DNA of 64,000 nucleotides, taken from contig CAXYDD010000002.1 in assembly GCA_964276025.1 (NCBI GenBank), positions 682,001 through 746,000 on the forward strand. The letters are read 5' to 3'. Below the pieces are notes generated by a model. The model was not told the origin of the DNA. It worked only from the letters and a program-made list of their open reading frames with translations, and ran no database searches. Positions 16,572 to 25,514 of the stretch are shown in pieces (position 1 is the first letter of the stretch; each line of letters starts with the position of its first letter). The DNA comes from Porticoccus sp964276025 (lineage in GTDB: Bacteria; Pseudomonadota; Gammaproteobacteria; Pseudomonadales; Porticoccaceae). Position numbers and translations under genes: made by a program.

Positions 16572-18896
16572 ATGAAAAAACATATCAATAAAGATTTTTT
16601 TTCTCAAAGAGAGGCTGCCAAATACGACAACCCTATACCTAGTCGAGAGTATATTCTAGATTTTCTTACCCAGAGTCATGGCCCCTTAACGCATGACGAG
16701 CTATGTAAAGAATTAAGTATTAGTGATGAACGTGCTTATGAGGCGATTAGGCGAAGACTGATAGCTATGGTGAGAGATGGCCAGCTGATAAAAAACCGTA
16801 GCTATGCCTACGGTGCTTTGGAGAAAATGAACCTAATTAAAGGAAGAGTTATTGGCCATCCGGATGGGTTTGGTTTTGTCTCTCCAATTATCGGAGAGAC
16901 CGATCTATATCTTTCAAGTAGACAAATGAAAAAAGTTTTAGATGGCGATGAGGTACTTGTAAGAGTATCTGGAAAAGATCAACGTGGCCGCCAAGAAGCT
17001 ACTATTGTTGAAGTCATAGAGCATAGAACAAAAAGTCTAGTGGGCCGATTTTTCATAGAGAGTAATATTAAATTTGTAAGACCTGATAATCCAAAAATTT
17101 CACAAGATATTATCATTCCTGTAGGGCAAGAAAATAATGCGGAACCAGGTCAAATTGTAATAGTTCAAATTAATCAACAGCCAAGTAAACAAAACTTACC
17201 CGCTGGATGCATTACTCAGATTCTTGGTAGCCACTTAGCACCGGGGATGGAGATTGACATTGCTATAAATAATTATGGTATCCCGGTTAAGTGGCCAGCT
17301 GAAGTTTTAAGTAATATAGATTCCATAGGTGATAGCGTCTCTGAGCAAGATAAAAAGTTTAGAGTAGATTTACGCCACCTGCCATTTGTAACTATTGATG
17401 GCGAAGATGCACGTGATTTCGATGATGCTGTTTATTGCGAACCTGAATCTAAAGGTTTGAGAAAACTATATGTCGCAATTGCAGATGTCTCTCATTATGT
17501 ATCAGTAGCGACTGCGCTCGATCAAGAGGCTAATGAAAGAGGTAACTCTGTATATTTTCCGCAACATGTCGTCCCTATGCTTCCAGAGGAGCTTTCTAAC
17601 GGTTTATGTTCACTCAAACCCAACTTAGATCGATTAACTTTAGTCTGTGAAATGATGCTAGATAAAACTGGAATAGTTACTCAATATAACTTCTTTGAAG
17701 GGCTAATGAATTCACATGCGAGATTAACATATACACAAGTTGCTGAAATTATTTCTCAAAGAAAAAAATCAACAAGTGGTATTCGCAAGCAATTTAATTC
17801 AATAATAAAAAATATAGATGCTCTGACAGATCTTTACTACGATTTACTTGACTCAAGAAAGCTAAGAGGGGCAATTGAATTTGAATCACAAGAGTCTCAG
17901 ATAATTTTTGACAAAGAAAAGAAAATTAAAGAAATATTGCCAGTTGAGAGAAATCCAGCACATAGATTAATAGAAGAATGTATGCTCTCTGCAAATGTCT
18001 GCGCAGCCAAATTTTTGAAAAAAAATAAAATGCCTGCACTATATCGTATTCATAAGGGACCTAAGGATGAAAAAATAGAAAGCCTTAGAGAATTTCTTGG
18101 TGAATTAGGCATAGATTTTTCTGGTGGCGGAGCCAATCCAAAAGATTTTCAGCGTATCCTCAGTGACATAGAAGAACGTCCTGATGGCAATATCATACAA
18201 TCAGTCATATTAAGATCAATGAATAGAGCAATCTATTCGCCTGAAAGTGATGGTCACTTTGGCCTAAATTATCCAGAATACACACATTTTACATCACCTA
18301 TTCGACGTTACCCTGATCTTTTAGTACACCGAGCAATTCGATATTTAATAAGAAAAAAATCAAAAAATACTGAGGTCTTTAGAGTCAATGGTTCACGAAT
18401 ATTGAGTCAAGAAGAAATATACCCGTATGATAAAAAACAACTTATATCTTTTGGTGAGCATTGTTCTTTGACTGAAAGAAGAGCAGATGAGGCTACCAGA
18501 GATGTAATAAACTGGCTTAAGTGTGAATTTCTATCATCACGAGTAGGAGAAAAATTTGATGGGACTATTAGTACTGTGACCCGATTTGGTTTGTTTGTCC
18601 AACTTAATGACATGTATATTGAGGGGCTAATACATATAACTTCATTACCAAATGATTACTATCAATACGAAGAAGATCACCATCGCCTAGTAGGAGAGAA
18701 AACTGGTAAAATTTTTCGTCTTGGCGATAAACTCAAGGTTAAGGTTACAAGGGTTGAGCTAAATGAAAGAAAAATTGATTTTGAGTTGATAGAAAGAAAC
18801 AAGAGTACCAATGTAAAAAGATCTGTAGCTTCTTTTGACAAAAAAAGTCAAAAAAAAAGGAAAAAAATAAAAACTAAAATTAAGACTAAAAAATAA
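16572..18896 (+). CDS. rnr: Ribonuclease R
   Basis: A processive 3'-5' exoribonuclease that degrades structured RNA, including rRNA and mRNA in quality control. Domain order in 774 aa: a winged-helix N-terminus (~20-85), cold-shock/OB domains (~88-235), the RNB catalytic domain with FVTIDGEDARDFDDAVY (catalytic Asp residues 276-285), the S1 domain (~640-725, KFDGTISTVTRFGLFVQL), and a Lys-rich tail (~745-774), which in E. coli is involved in substrate unwinding and trans-translation. It is followed 29 bases later by rlmB, the standard order. The RBS is weak (GAAG). Confidence 0.95.
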   Translation: MKKHINKDFFSQREAAKYDNPIPSREYILDFLTQSHGPLTHDELCKELSISDERAYEAIRRRLIAMVRDGQLIKNRSYAYGALEKMNLIKGRVIGHPDGFGFVSPIIGETDLYLSSRQMKKVLDGDEVLVRVSGKDQRGRQEATIVEVIEHRTKSLVGRFFIESNIKFVRPDNPKISQDIIIPVGQENNAEPGQIVIVQINQQPSKQNLPAGCITQILGSHLAPGMEIDIAINNYGIPVKWPAEVLSNIDSIGDSVSEQDKKFRVDLRHLPFVTIDGEDARDFDDAVYCEPESKGLRKLYVAIADVSHYVSVATALDQEANERGNSVYFPQHVVPMLPEELSNGLCSLKPNLDRLTLVCEMMLDKTGIVTQYNFFEGLMNSHARLTYTQVAEIISQRKKSTSGIRKQFNSIIKNIDALTDLYYDLLDSRKLRGAIEFESQESQIIFDKEKKIKEILPVERNPAHRLIEECMLSANVCAAKFLKKNKMPALYRIHKGPKDEKIESLREFLGELGIDFSGGGANPKDFQRILSDIEERPDGNIIQSVILRSMNRAIYSPESDGHFGLNYPEYTHFTSPIRRYPDLLVHRAIRYLIRKKSKNTEVFRVNGSRILSQEEIYPYDKKQLISFGEHCSLTERRADEATRDVINWLKCEFLSSRVGEKFDGTISTVTRFGLFVQLNDMYIEGLIHITSLPNDYYQYEEDHHRLVGEKTGKIFRLGDKLKVKVTRVELNERKIDFELIERNKSTNVKRSVASFDKKSQKKRKKIKTKIKTKK

Positions 18897-18925
18897 TCTG
18901 AGCTCGATCTTATGGCAAACCAAAA

Positions 18926-19687
18926 ATGATTGAAAATAAAAATGATTCAGGTCGCGATTGGTTATTTGGTTTACATGCCGTTTATTCAGTGCTGAAGACT
19001 TCTGGCTCAAAAATTAAGGAACTAAGGGTCCAAAAAGGACGCGATGACCAGAGGCTTAAGAAAATTATCCATTTAGCTCAACTTCAAGAAATACCACTTG
19101 TTTGGGTTCTTCGTTCAGATCTAGATGAGTTATCTGGTGGGTCTCATCAGGGAGTAGCAGCTCTATCCGAAAGTATTGGCATACAAGATGAAAACTACTT
19201 GTTTAAGCTAATAGATAATCAAGATAAAATTCCATTTCTATTAATTTTGGATAGCTTGACTGATCCTCATAATCTTGGTGCCTGCATGCGCTCGGCTGAA
19301 GCAGCTGGTGTTCAAGCAGTTATTATTCCAAAAGATAATGCTGTTGGAATAACTCCAGTGGTACAAAAGGTATCCAGTGGTGCTACAGAATTTATTCCTC
19401 TCATTGTGGTAACAAATTTATCCAGAATTTTAAAACAGCTTCAGGATAAAGGTATTTGGGTGATCGGTGCAGCAGGAGAAGCTGAAAATTTAGTATATGA
19501 TACTGACTTAAGTGGACCACTTGCTTTAGTTATGGGAGCTGAAGAAAAAGGCTTACGAAGATTGACAAGAGAAAATTGCGATATTCTTGTTAAAATTCCT
19601 ATGATGGGACATGTAAGTAGCCTAAATGTCTCAGTTGCTACAGGAGTTTGTTTGTTTGAAGCACTGAGGCAGAGGGATAAAGGGTAA
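18926..19687 (+). CDS. rlmB: 23S rRNA (guanosine(2251)-2'-O)-methyltransferase RlmB
   Basis: A SpoU-family (SPOUT) methyltransferase that methylates Gm2251 in the 23S rRNA P-loop. The N-terminal substrate-binding domain starts WLFGLHAVYSVL. The SPOUT knot motifs are LDSLTDPHNLGACMRSAEAAGV, ALVMGAEEKGLR and IPMMGHVSSLNVSVATGVCLFEALRQ. The 253 aa length matches RlmB. It lies between rnr and the rpsF operon, as in other gammaproteobacteria. No clear RBS precedes it. Confidence 0.94.
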   Translation: MIENKNDSGRDWLFGLHAVYSVLKTSGSKIKELRVQKGRDDQRLKKIIHLAQLQEIPLVWVLRSDLDELSGGSHQGVAALSESIGIQDENYLFKLIDNQDKIPFLLILDSLTDPHNLGACMRSAEAAGVQAVIIPKDNAVGITPVVQKVSSGATEFIPLIVVTNLSRILKQLQDKGIWVIGAAGEAENLVYDTDLSGPLALVMGAEEKGLRRLTRENCDILVKIPMMGHVSSLNVSVATGVCLFEALRQRDKG

Positions 19688-19695
19688 ATTAAAGC

Positions 19696-20331
19696 ATGGT
19701 CTCAAAAAAAACCTTAAAAGTTAGAGTGATAGAAAAAAATCAGGTAGCAACTGATAATTTTGTTTTAAACTTTCCCAATGTAATTAGCTCTATCAGAGTA
19801 GCATTATCACCAGTACTCCTTTTTTTAGCTTTCCAGCAAAAAGATCATTTATTTTTGTGGGTATTAGCAGTCTCATTATTGACAGATTGCTTCGATGGTT
19901 ATGTTGCTAGACACTTGAAGCAAGTAACTGAATTCGGTGCAAAGCTCGATAGCTGGGCAGATTTGATAACTTACTCTGTAATGTTATTTGGATTATTGCT
20001 GCTGTGGCCGGCTATTTTTAATAGCGAAGTTATATTCCTGCTAATTGCTTTCAGTTGCTGGATTGTTCCCTTATTAGTTTGCCAATCTAGATTTGGCCGG
20101 TTTCCTGCATATCATACATTAGCAGCAAAGATGACAGCTATTTTAATTGCTCCCGCTTATTTTATTGCAGCAATTTATAGTAACTCTCTTTTTCTGAGAG
20201 GAGTTTTGTTATTTTATATCTGGGTGGCTTTAGAGCAAGTCATAATAACTTCGATTTTACCAAGATGGCAAAGTAATATTGCAGGCTTCTGGACCGCAGC
20301 GTCAATAGCTAGAAACGAGAGCGATGCTTAG
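19696..20331 (+). CDS. CDP-alcohol phosphatidyltransferase family membrane protein
   Basis: A 211 aa integral membrane protein carrying the family signature D-x2-D-G-x2-A-R-x8-G-x3-D-x3-D (DCFDGYVARHLK...EFGAKLDSWAD, about residues 75-100), with five or six hydrophobic helices around it. Such enzymes displace CMP from a CDP-linked donor with an alcohol. Phosphatidylglycerophosphate synthase is the commonest kind, but the exact acceptor cannot be told here. It is distinct from pssA at 6.5 kb. It starts eight bases after rlmB, an insertion in the usual rlmB-rpsF arrangement. Confidence 0.75.
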   Translation: MVSKKTLKVRVIEKNQVATDNFVLNFPNVISSIRVALSPVLLFLAFQQKDHLFLWVLAVSLLTDCFDGYVARHLKQVTEFGAKLDSWADLITYSVMLFGLLLLWPAIFNSEVIFLLIAFSCWIVPLLVCQSRFGRFPAYHTLAAKMTAILIAPAYFIAAIYSNSLFLRGVLLFYIWVALEQVIITSILPRWQSNIAGFWTAASIARNESDA

Positions 20332-20517
20332 CCCTTTGATACATAGCGCTAATTTTTTTACTAAAAATTGTGTATTTAAGCTAAATTGTATTCAGACCTT
20401 GTATTTATACTTGAAATACTGCGACTCTGCCCTTAAAATGCATTTCTTTTAAATATTCACGATAGTTTTATATTCAAAATCTATAACTCCTTGTTGCATC
20501 GCAAAAGCGAGCACTTA

Positions 20518-20537
20518 TTTACCCGTAGGGAGGTAAA
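20518..20537 (+). promoter_or_regulatory. Possible S6:S18-responsive hairpin over the rpsF ribosome binding site
   Basis: TTTACC and GGTAAA form a six-base inverted repeat around CGTAGGGA, so part of the strong GGGAGGT Shine-Dalgarno sequence lies in the loop or stem immediately before the rpsF start. A CCG occurs at the stem-loop junction. An autoregulatory mRNA structure with a CCG motif bound by the S6:S18 complex is known for rpsF operons, so this is a plausible version. That assignment is inference. Confidence 0.4.
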
Positions 20538-21098
20538 ATGCGTCATTACGAAATAGTATTCATGGTTCACCCAGATCAGAGCGATCAAGTAGCTGGAATG
20601 ATCGAACGTTACTCAGCAACAATCACTGAAGGTGGAGGCAAAGTCCACCGTCTCGAGGATTGGGGTAGGAGACATCTGGCATATCCAATCAATAAGATCC
20701 ACAAGGCTCACTATGTACTTATGAACATTGAGTGCAGTCAGGAAATATTGCAGGAGTTAAAAACAACTTTCCGCTACAACGATGCAGTACTAAGAAGTGT
20801 TGTGTTCGGTTGCAAAGAAGCCCTAACCGGTGAATCTTATATAGCTAAAGCTGATAAATCTGAACGATCAGAACGCAAAGAGCGCTCAGCTCCATATGCT
20901 GAAAAATCTGCTTCTACACAAACTAAAGATAAAGATGTAACTTCCGATGTTGTTGAAGCTCCGTTAGAATTGCCTGAAGTAACAAATACCGAGTCCAAAG
21001 AACCCAAATCTTTAGAAGATGATGAAAAAATTAAACCAATATCTGATGAGTCAGCAGAAAAAACTGCCGATAAATCAGCGGAAGAGGAGAGTAAATAA
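20538..21098 (+). CDS. rpsF: 30S ribosomal protein S6 with a long low-complexity C-terminal tail
   Basis: S6 binds S18 and the central domain of 16S rRNA. The first ~100 residues are a normal S6 (MRHYEIVFMVHPDQSDQV, GRRHLAYPINK, AHYVLMNIE, FRYNDAVLRSVV). The rest, about residues 103-186, is a tail dominated by Lys, Glu, Ser and Asp, ending in ESK. E. coli S6 is 131-135 aa and has only a short acidic tail that RimK extends with glutamates. The tail here is about 80 residues. The stop overlaps the rpsR start by one base, so S6 and S18 are coupled. Strong GGGAGGT RBS. Confidence 0.95.
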   Translation: MRHYEIVFMVHPDQSDQVAGMIERYSATITEGGGKVHRLEDWGRRHLAYPINKIHKAHYVLMNIECSQEILQELKTTFRYNDAVLRSVVFGCKEALTGESYIAKADKSERSERKERSAPYAEKSASTQTKDKDVTSDVVEAPLELPEVTNTESKEPKSLEDDEKIKPISDESAEKTADKSAEEESK

Positions 21099-21325
21099 TG
21101 GCTCGATTTAACCGTCGTCGTAAGTTTTGTCGCTTTAGTGCTGAAGGTGCAGACGTAATTGATTACAAAGATCTTGAGATGCTCAAGCAGTATATTTCAG
21201 AAACTGGAAAAATTACCCCTAGCCGTATTACGGGAACCAAAGCTAAGTACCAAAGACAATTGTCTAACGCTATCAAGCGCGCTCGTTATTTAGCATTATT
21301 GCCATATACTGATAGCCACGAATAA
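21098..21325 (+). CDS. rpsR: 30S ribosomal protein S18
   Basis: A 75 aa basic protein of the small subunit platform, the partner of S6. Typical sequence: RRRKFCRFSAEG, IDYKDLEMLKQYISETGKITPSRITGTKAKYQRQLSNAIKRARYLALLPYTD. The Ala after the initiator Met would be the substrate of RimI encoded at 9.6 kb. Translationally coupled to rpsF by a one-base overlap (TAATG). Confidence 0.98.
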   Translation: MARFNRRRKFCRFSAEGADVIDYKDLEMLKQYISETGKITPSRITGTKAKYQRQLSNAIKRARYLALLPYTDSHE

Positions 21326-21336
21326 GAGATTATTTG

Positions 21337-22185
21337 ATGCGTGCTTTAGCTCAATTGATTGCTAGTGGACGCATGCAAGCAGGGATAGTTGCTTTTTTTG
21401 GTAATATAATACCTTTCATCTCTCCGGCAGCAGTTTCCTTGGTTACTTTAACCAAAGGATTATCAGATGGATTAGTGCTTTCGCTGTATGCAATAACCCC
21501 GCTGATTATAATATTAGTTTATGTCAGTGATGCAAATACTGTTGTTACTATGCTATCTATCTTCACAGTTTTTTGTGTCCTGATTGCCTCAAATATAATG
21601 AGGCTCAGGTCTTCATGGCCCGAAGCTTTAGTTTTTATTGTAATATTTAGTGCCATATCGACTATATTTGCATCTATTTTTTTTAACAATAGCTTGGTGG
21701 CTCTAGAAAATATAATTAGAGACTTTTTTAAAGACAGCCAGCAGCATAATGATAGTTTTTTAATAGGTAGACCCTTTTTGCTTGGTGTTGCTGGTTATGT
21801 TATTGCTTTGACCTCAATAGTTTCTGTAATATTAGGTCGATGGTGGCAAGCGATGCTCTACAACCCTGGTGGATTTAAGCTGGAATTCCATCAATTGAGA
21901 TTTAGTAGTGTATTTTCTGTTACTATTTTAATTGGAATATTTGTCTGCGAATTTTTTTTAAAAGGTTATACAAGCTGGTCTAGTTTATTAAGTTTACCGC
22001 TAATGTTAAGCGGAATAGCGCTATTGCATTATAGCGCTAGTCTTTATCAGTTAAGTAGTTTTTGGTTAGTTGGATTTTACCTGGCTCTTTTATTTTTGAG
22101 CCCATTAAGTATCATGCTGGTCGGGATAGGTATTCTTGATAGCATTTTTAATATACGCCCAAAATTGATTAGATATAAACAATAA
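21337..22185 (+). CDS. DUF2232 family inner membrane protein
   Basis: A protein of about 282 aa with at least seven hydrophobic segments. Position between rpsR and rplI and the start MRALAQLIASGRMQA are the hallmarks of the DUF2232/YybS-like protein found at this spot in Pseudomonas and relatives. The function is unknown. The ATG at 21337 is preferred to the TTG one codon before it. It is transcribed inside a ribosomal protein operon, so expression is likely tied to growth. No motif suggests a substrate. Confidence 0.75.
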   Translation: MRALAQLIASGRMQAGIVAFFGNIIPFISPAAVSLVTLTKGLSDGLVLSLYAITPLIIILVYVSDANTVVTMLSIFTVFCVLIASNIMRLRSSWPEALVFIVIFSAISTIFASIFFNNSLVALENIIRDFFKDSQQHNDSFLIGRPFLLGVAGYVIALTSIVSVILGRWWQAMLYNPGGFKLEFHQLRFSSVFSVTILIGIFVCEFFLKGYTSWSSLLSLPLMLSGIALLHYSASLYQLSSFWLVGFYLALLFLSPLSIMLVGIGILDSIFNIRPKLIRYKQ

Positions 22186-22237
22186 AAATTATCAATTTGG
22201 TGAGATAAATAGGTTTTAATAACAGAGGATATTCGAG

Positions 22238-22687
22238 ATGGACATAATTCTTCTTGAAAAAGTTGGAAATTTAGGAAATATTGGAGATAAAGTAAGCGTT
22301 AAGGCTGGTTTTGGTCGTAATTACCTAATCCCAAATGGTAAGGCGGTATTTGCTACTTCTGAAAATTTAGTTAATTTTGAGGCTCGTCGCTCTGAATTAG
22401 AGGCGGCAGCATCGGCTAGTCTCGAAGAGGCTAACTCAAGAGCTTCAAGTATCGAGGCAATTGGTTCCATCACTATTGCTGTGAATGCTGGCGATGAGGG
22501 TAAGCTTTTTGGTTCTGTTGGAACGAAAGATATTGCTGATGCAATAATCAACGCCGGCGTTCAGGTAGAAAAAAGTGAAGTAAAATTACCTGATGGCTCT
22601 ATACGCGAAGTGGGTGAATTCGATATTTCTATCCAGGTGCATGCTGATGTCACCCAGATAGTAAAGTTATTAATTGTCGCCGAATAG
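22238..22687 (+). CDS. rplI: 50S ribosomal protein L9
   Basis: L9 binds domain V of 23S rRNA through its N-terminal domain and affects frame maintenance. The N-terminal signature MDIILLEKVGNLGNIGDKVSVKAGFGRNYLIPNGKAVFAT is followed by a long helix rich in Ala and Glu (residues 45-75) and the C-terminal domain (GSITI...GKLFGSVGTKDIADAI). At 149 aa it matches E. coli. It ends the rpsF-rpsR-DUF2232-rplI run and is followed by a strong terminator. Confidence 0.97.
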   Translation: MDIILLEKVGNLGNIGDKVSVKAGFGRNYLIPNGKAVFATSENLVNFEARRSELEAAASASLEEANSRASSIEAIGSITIAVNAGDEGKLFGSVGTKDIADAIINAGVQVEKSEVKLPDGSIREVGEFDISIQVHADVTQIVKLLIVAE

Positions 22688-22727
22688 AAGCAACTATTCA
22701 CTACTAAGATAATATCAGTAATAATAG

Positions 22728-22771
22728 GGCACTGTATGGCGATTTTAGTTATGCCATAGTGCCTTTTTTTT
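22728..22771 (+). terminator. Rho-independent terminator after rplI
   Basis: The arms GGCACTGTATGGC and GCCATAGTGCC pair over 11 base pairs with one bulged G, enclose an AT-rich loop, and lead into eight T residues. It separates the ribosomal protein genes from dnaB, which starts 28 bases downstream. Confidence 0.92.
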
Positions 22772-22798
22772 AGGCGATATTTTATAGGTGATACTATC

Positions 22799-24160
22799 AT
22801 GGTTAAAAATCCAGCCATCGAAGAGAATCAATTACCTCATTCTGTTGAAGCTGAGCAAGCTGTCATTGGTGGTTTGATGCTAAGTAATAGCTCTTTTGAT
22901 ACTGTTGCAGAATTAGTTGTCGAGTCCGATTTTTTTTCTGAAGACCATAGATTAATATTTAATACAATGCGGACCTTGTCTGCAGCACAAAAGCCCCTAG
23001 ACGTAATTACCCTATCTGAGACACTCGAGAATACAAATAAGCTAGAGAGTGTTGGTGGCACACCATATTTGGTTGAGCTTTCAAATAATACTCCTAGTTC
23101 ATCTAACGTTAAAGCTTATGCGCAGATAGTTTTAGAGCGCTCAATAATAAGAAAACTAATACTTGCAGCTACAGATATAGTAAGAAAAGGTCATAACCCT
23201 GTTGGTTGGGATAGCAATGAGCTCTTGGCTGATGCAGAGAAAAAACTTGCCGATATAATAGAGAGTAGACCCAAACAAAGTGGTTTTAAGCACATCGATG
23301 AAGTAATCAAAGAAGCTATTGCTCGTATGGAGTTATTAGCCGCAAGTAAATCAAATATCACTGGATTAAGCACAGGATTTCTTGATCTTGATAGGATGAC
23401 CTCGGGATGGCAGAAATCCGATTTGGTTATTATCGCTGGGAGACCCTCGATGGGCAAAACCTCCTTTGCGATGAACATGGTTGAGAGTGCTATTCTAAAT
23501 CAAGAAAAACCTGTGCTTGTATTTAGTATGGAAATGCCTGCCAATCAGTTAATGATAAGGATGATGGCTTCTATAGGAAAAATTGACTCCAACAATATGC
23601 GATCTGGTAAGTTGGATGATAGTGAGTGGTCAAGATTATCAAAAGCCTCCAACCGCCTCAAAAATAGACCCTTATATATTGATGACACTCCGGGTATATC
23701 ACCAATTGAGTTAAGAAACAGAGTTCGCCAGCTTGTTCGTGAGCATGGAGATATTGGCTTGATTATGGTTGACTATCTTCAATTAATGAATGGCAGCATG
23801 CCCGCTGAAAACCGTACCAATGAGATAACCCAGATTTCTCGGGAGCTTAAGGCTATAGCAAGAGAGTTTGATTGCCCAGTTTTGGCGTTATCACAACTTA
23901 GTCGAAAGTGTGAAGAGCGAACAAATAAGAGGCCCCTTAATTCAGATCTGCGTGAATCGGGTGCAATCGAGCAGGATGCTGATGTTGTTGCATTCATATA
24001 TCGCGAAGAGGTCTATGATAGAGATAATATAGACCTAAAAGGTGTCGCAGAAATAATTATTGGCAAGCAAAGAAATGGTCCAATTGGCGACTGTAAGTTG
24101 ACATTTCTTGATTCATATACTCGATTCGAGAATTTTGCTCAGGATTATTCTGCTGATTAA
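22799..24160 (+). CDS. dnaB: Replicative DNA helicase DnaB
   Basis: The hexameric 5'-3' helicase of the replication fork. The N-terminal DnaB domain begins PHSVEAEQAVIGGLML. The RecA-like ATPase has Walker A AGRPSMGKTSF (residues 213-223), Walker B LIMVDYLQLM and QISRELKAIAREFDCPVLALSQLSR. C-terminal: ADVVAFIYREEVY and GKQRNGPIGD. Length 453 aa. No intein is present. First gene after the rplI terminator, so it needs its own promoter. I did not find a strong one in the 28-base gap. Confidence 0.97.
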   Translation: MVKNPAIEENQLPHSVEAEQAVIGGLMLSNSSFDTVAELVVESDFFSEDHRLIFNTMRTLSAAQKPLDVITLSETLENTNKLESVGGTPYLVELSNNTPSSSNVKAYAQIVLERSIIRKLILAATDIVRKGHNPVGWDSNELLADAEKKLADIIESRPKQSGFKHIDEVIKEAIARMELLAASKSNITGLSTGFLDLDRMTSGWQKSDLVIIAGRPSMGKTSFAMNMVESAILNQEKPVLVFSMEMPANQLMIRMMASIGKIDSNNMRSGKLDDSEWSRLSKASNRLKNRPLYIDDTPGISPIELRNRVRQLVREHGDIGLIMVDYLQLMNGSMPAENRTNEITQISRELKAIAREFDCPVLALSQLSRKCEERTNKRPLNSDLRESGAIEQDADVVAFIYREEVYDRDNIDLKGVAEIIIGKQRNGPIGDCKLTFLDSYTRFENFAQDYSAD

Positions 24161-24182
24161 TAGGATATATTGGTGTCGATAG

Positions 24183-25049
24183 ATGCAAATTTTTAGAACC
24201 ATTAAAGGTATCGTTCCGGCACTTGATGCATATAGAATAGAACGTAAAAAAATTGGGTTTGTCCCAACTATGGGTAATCTCCATGATGGACATGTCGAGT
24301 TAGTGAAGCTGGCTCGAAAAACCAATGATATAGTTGTTTGCTCAATATTTGTTAATGGCCTTCAGTTTGGATTAAATGAGGATTGGGATAAATATCCAAG
24401 AACCCTCGAAAAAGACTGTGAAAAACTGAAGTCGATTTCATGTGAAGTTCTTTTTCATCCAGATGAAAATCAGATGTATCCAAATGGATTAGATTCTCAA
24501 ACTAGGGTAATCTGCCCCTCCATGACAGGCTTTCTTTGTGGTGCAAGTAGACCGGGTCATTTTGAGGGCGTAACTACTGTGGTCTCAAAACTTTTAAATA
24601 TCATTCAGCCTAACGAGTTGATCTTGGGTAGGAAAGACTTCCAGCAGATGGCAATATTACGCCGAATGATTGAAGATCTTTGTTTTCCAGTTAATATTGT
24701 TGAGGCAAATATTCATCGTGAAACAGACGGACTGGCTATGAGCTCTAGAAATTCTTTTCTTACGGTTGCTGAGAGATGCAAGGCATCTCAATTACATGAG
24801 AGCCTCAATTGGGTAGCCAAAATGATAAAATCAGGTAATAAAGATTTTATTTTTTTACAAAAAGAAGCATCTAAACAAATAAATGAGGCGGGCTTTAGGA
24901 CTGACTATGTTTCTGTTTGTAATAGCAAAACCCTAGAAATGGCAGCAGTTGATGATGTTGATATTACTATTCTGGGGGCTATGTATAGCACCTCTGCAAG
25001 ATTAATTGACAATATTTCCCTGAATAACTATAGGAATAGATTATGCTAA
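24183..25049 (+). CDS. panC: Pantothenate synthetase
   Basis: An ATP-dependent ligase that joins pantoate to beta-alanine in vitamin B5 and CoA synthesis. Motifs: FVPTMGNLHDGH (the HIGH-like ATP site), LQFGLNEDWDKYPRTLEKDCE, RPGHFEGVTTVVSKLLNIIQP, LGRKDFQQMAILRRMI and TDGLAMSSRN. Length is 288 aa, as usual. VNGLQFG has Gly where VNPxQFG is common, a minor change. It overlaps panD by seven bases. No panB gene is in the window. Confidence 0.94.
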   Translation: MQIFRTIKGIVPALDAYRIERKKIGFVPTMGNLHDGHVELVKLARKTNDIVVCSIFVNGLQFGLNEDWDKYPRTLEKDCEKLKSISCEVLFHPDENQMYPNGLDSQTRVICPSMTGFLCGASRPGHFEGVTTVVSKLLNIIQPNELILGRKDFQQMAILRRMIEDLCFPVNIVEANIHRETDGLAMSSRNSFLTVAERCKASQLHESLNWVAKMIKSGNKDFIFLQKEASKQINEAGFRTDYVSVCNSKTLEMAAVDDVDITILGAMYSTSARLIDNISLNNYRNRLC

Positions 25050-25423
25050 GCACTTTATTGAAAGCTAAGCTGCATATGTGCACAGTGACTCAGGCTGAGT
25101 TATTGTATGATGGTTCGTGTGCCATAGATTCAAATTTGCTTGATCTTGCAGGATTGAACGAATTTGAACAAATCGATATTTATAATATAAATAATGGGGA
25201 ACGATTAACTACATATATCATAAAGGCAGAAGCTGGTTCAGGAATCATATCAATGAATGGGGCAGCAGCCAGAAAATGCCAAGTAGGAGATAAAATAATT
25301 ATTGCAGCATACGCACAATATACCCCAGATGAAGTCACAGAACTTGAACCTAGATTGGTCTACCTAAATAAAGATAATGCTGTAGAGCGAACCACTAATG
25401 TGATACCTGTTCAAAAGCTATAA
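25043..25423 (+). CDS. panD: Aspartate 1-decarboxylase (pyruvoyl-dependent)
   Basis: Makes beta-alanine from aspartate, the second substrate of PanC. The proenzyme cleaves itself between Gly24 and Ser25 (YDGSCAID) to create the pyruvoyl group. The rest of the fold is recognisable: LLDLAGLNEFEQIDIYNINNGERLTTYII, SGIISMNGAAARKCQVGDKIII and the catalytic region around Tyr58. Length 126 aa. Starts seven bases inside panC, so the two proteins are likely produced together. The gene order panC-panD agrees with the shared pathway. Confidence 0.96.
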   Translation: MLSTLLKAKLHMCTVTQAELLYDGSCAIDSNLLDLAGLNEFEQIDIYNINNGERLTTYIIKAEAGSGIISMNGAAARKCQVGDKIIIAAYAQYTPDEVTELEPRLVYLNKDNAVERTTNVIPVQKL

Positions 25424-25514
25424 TATCAATTTAAAGATCATCTAATCGACAACTAAAAAGGCTTTAAGCCTATTGTTAGTAAATTTAAATCAGCGCCGCC
25501 AACAGGATTTCTTG

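Noticed and set aside
25473..25514. Longer YajQ from a TTG start
   Set aside because: Adds a non-family segment; the ATG at 25515 has a well-placed AGGA and gives the standard length.
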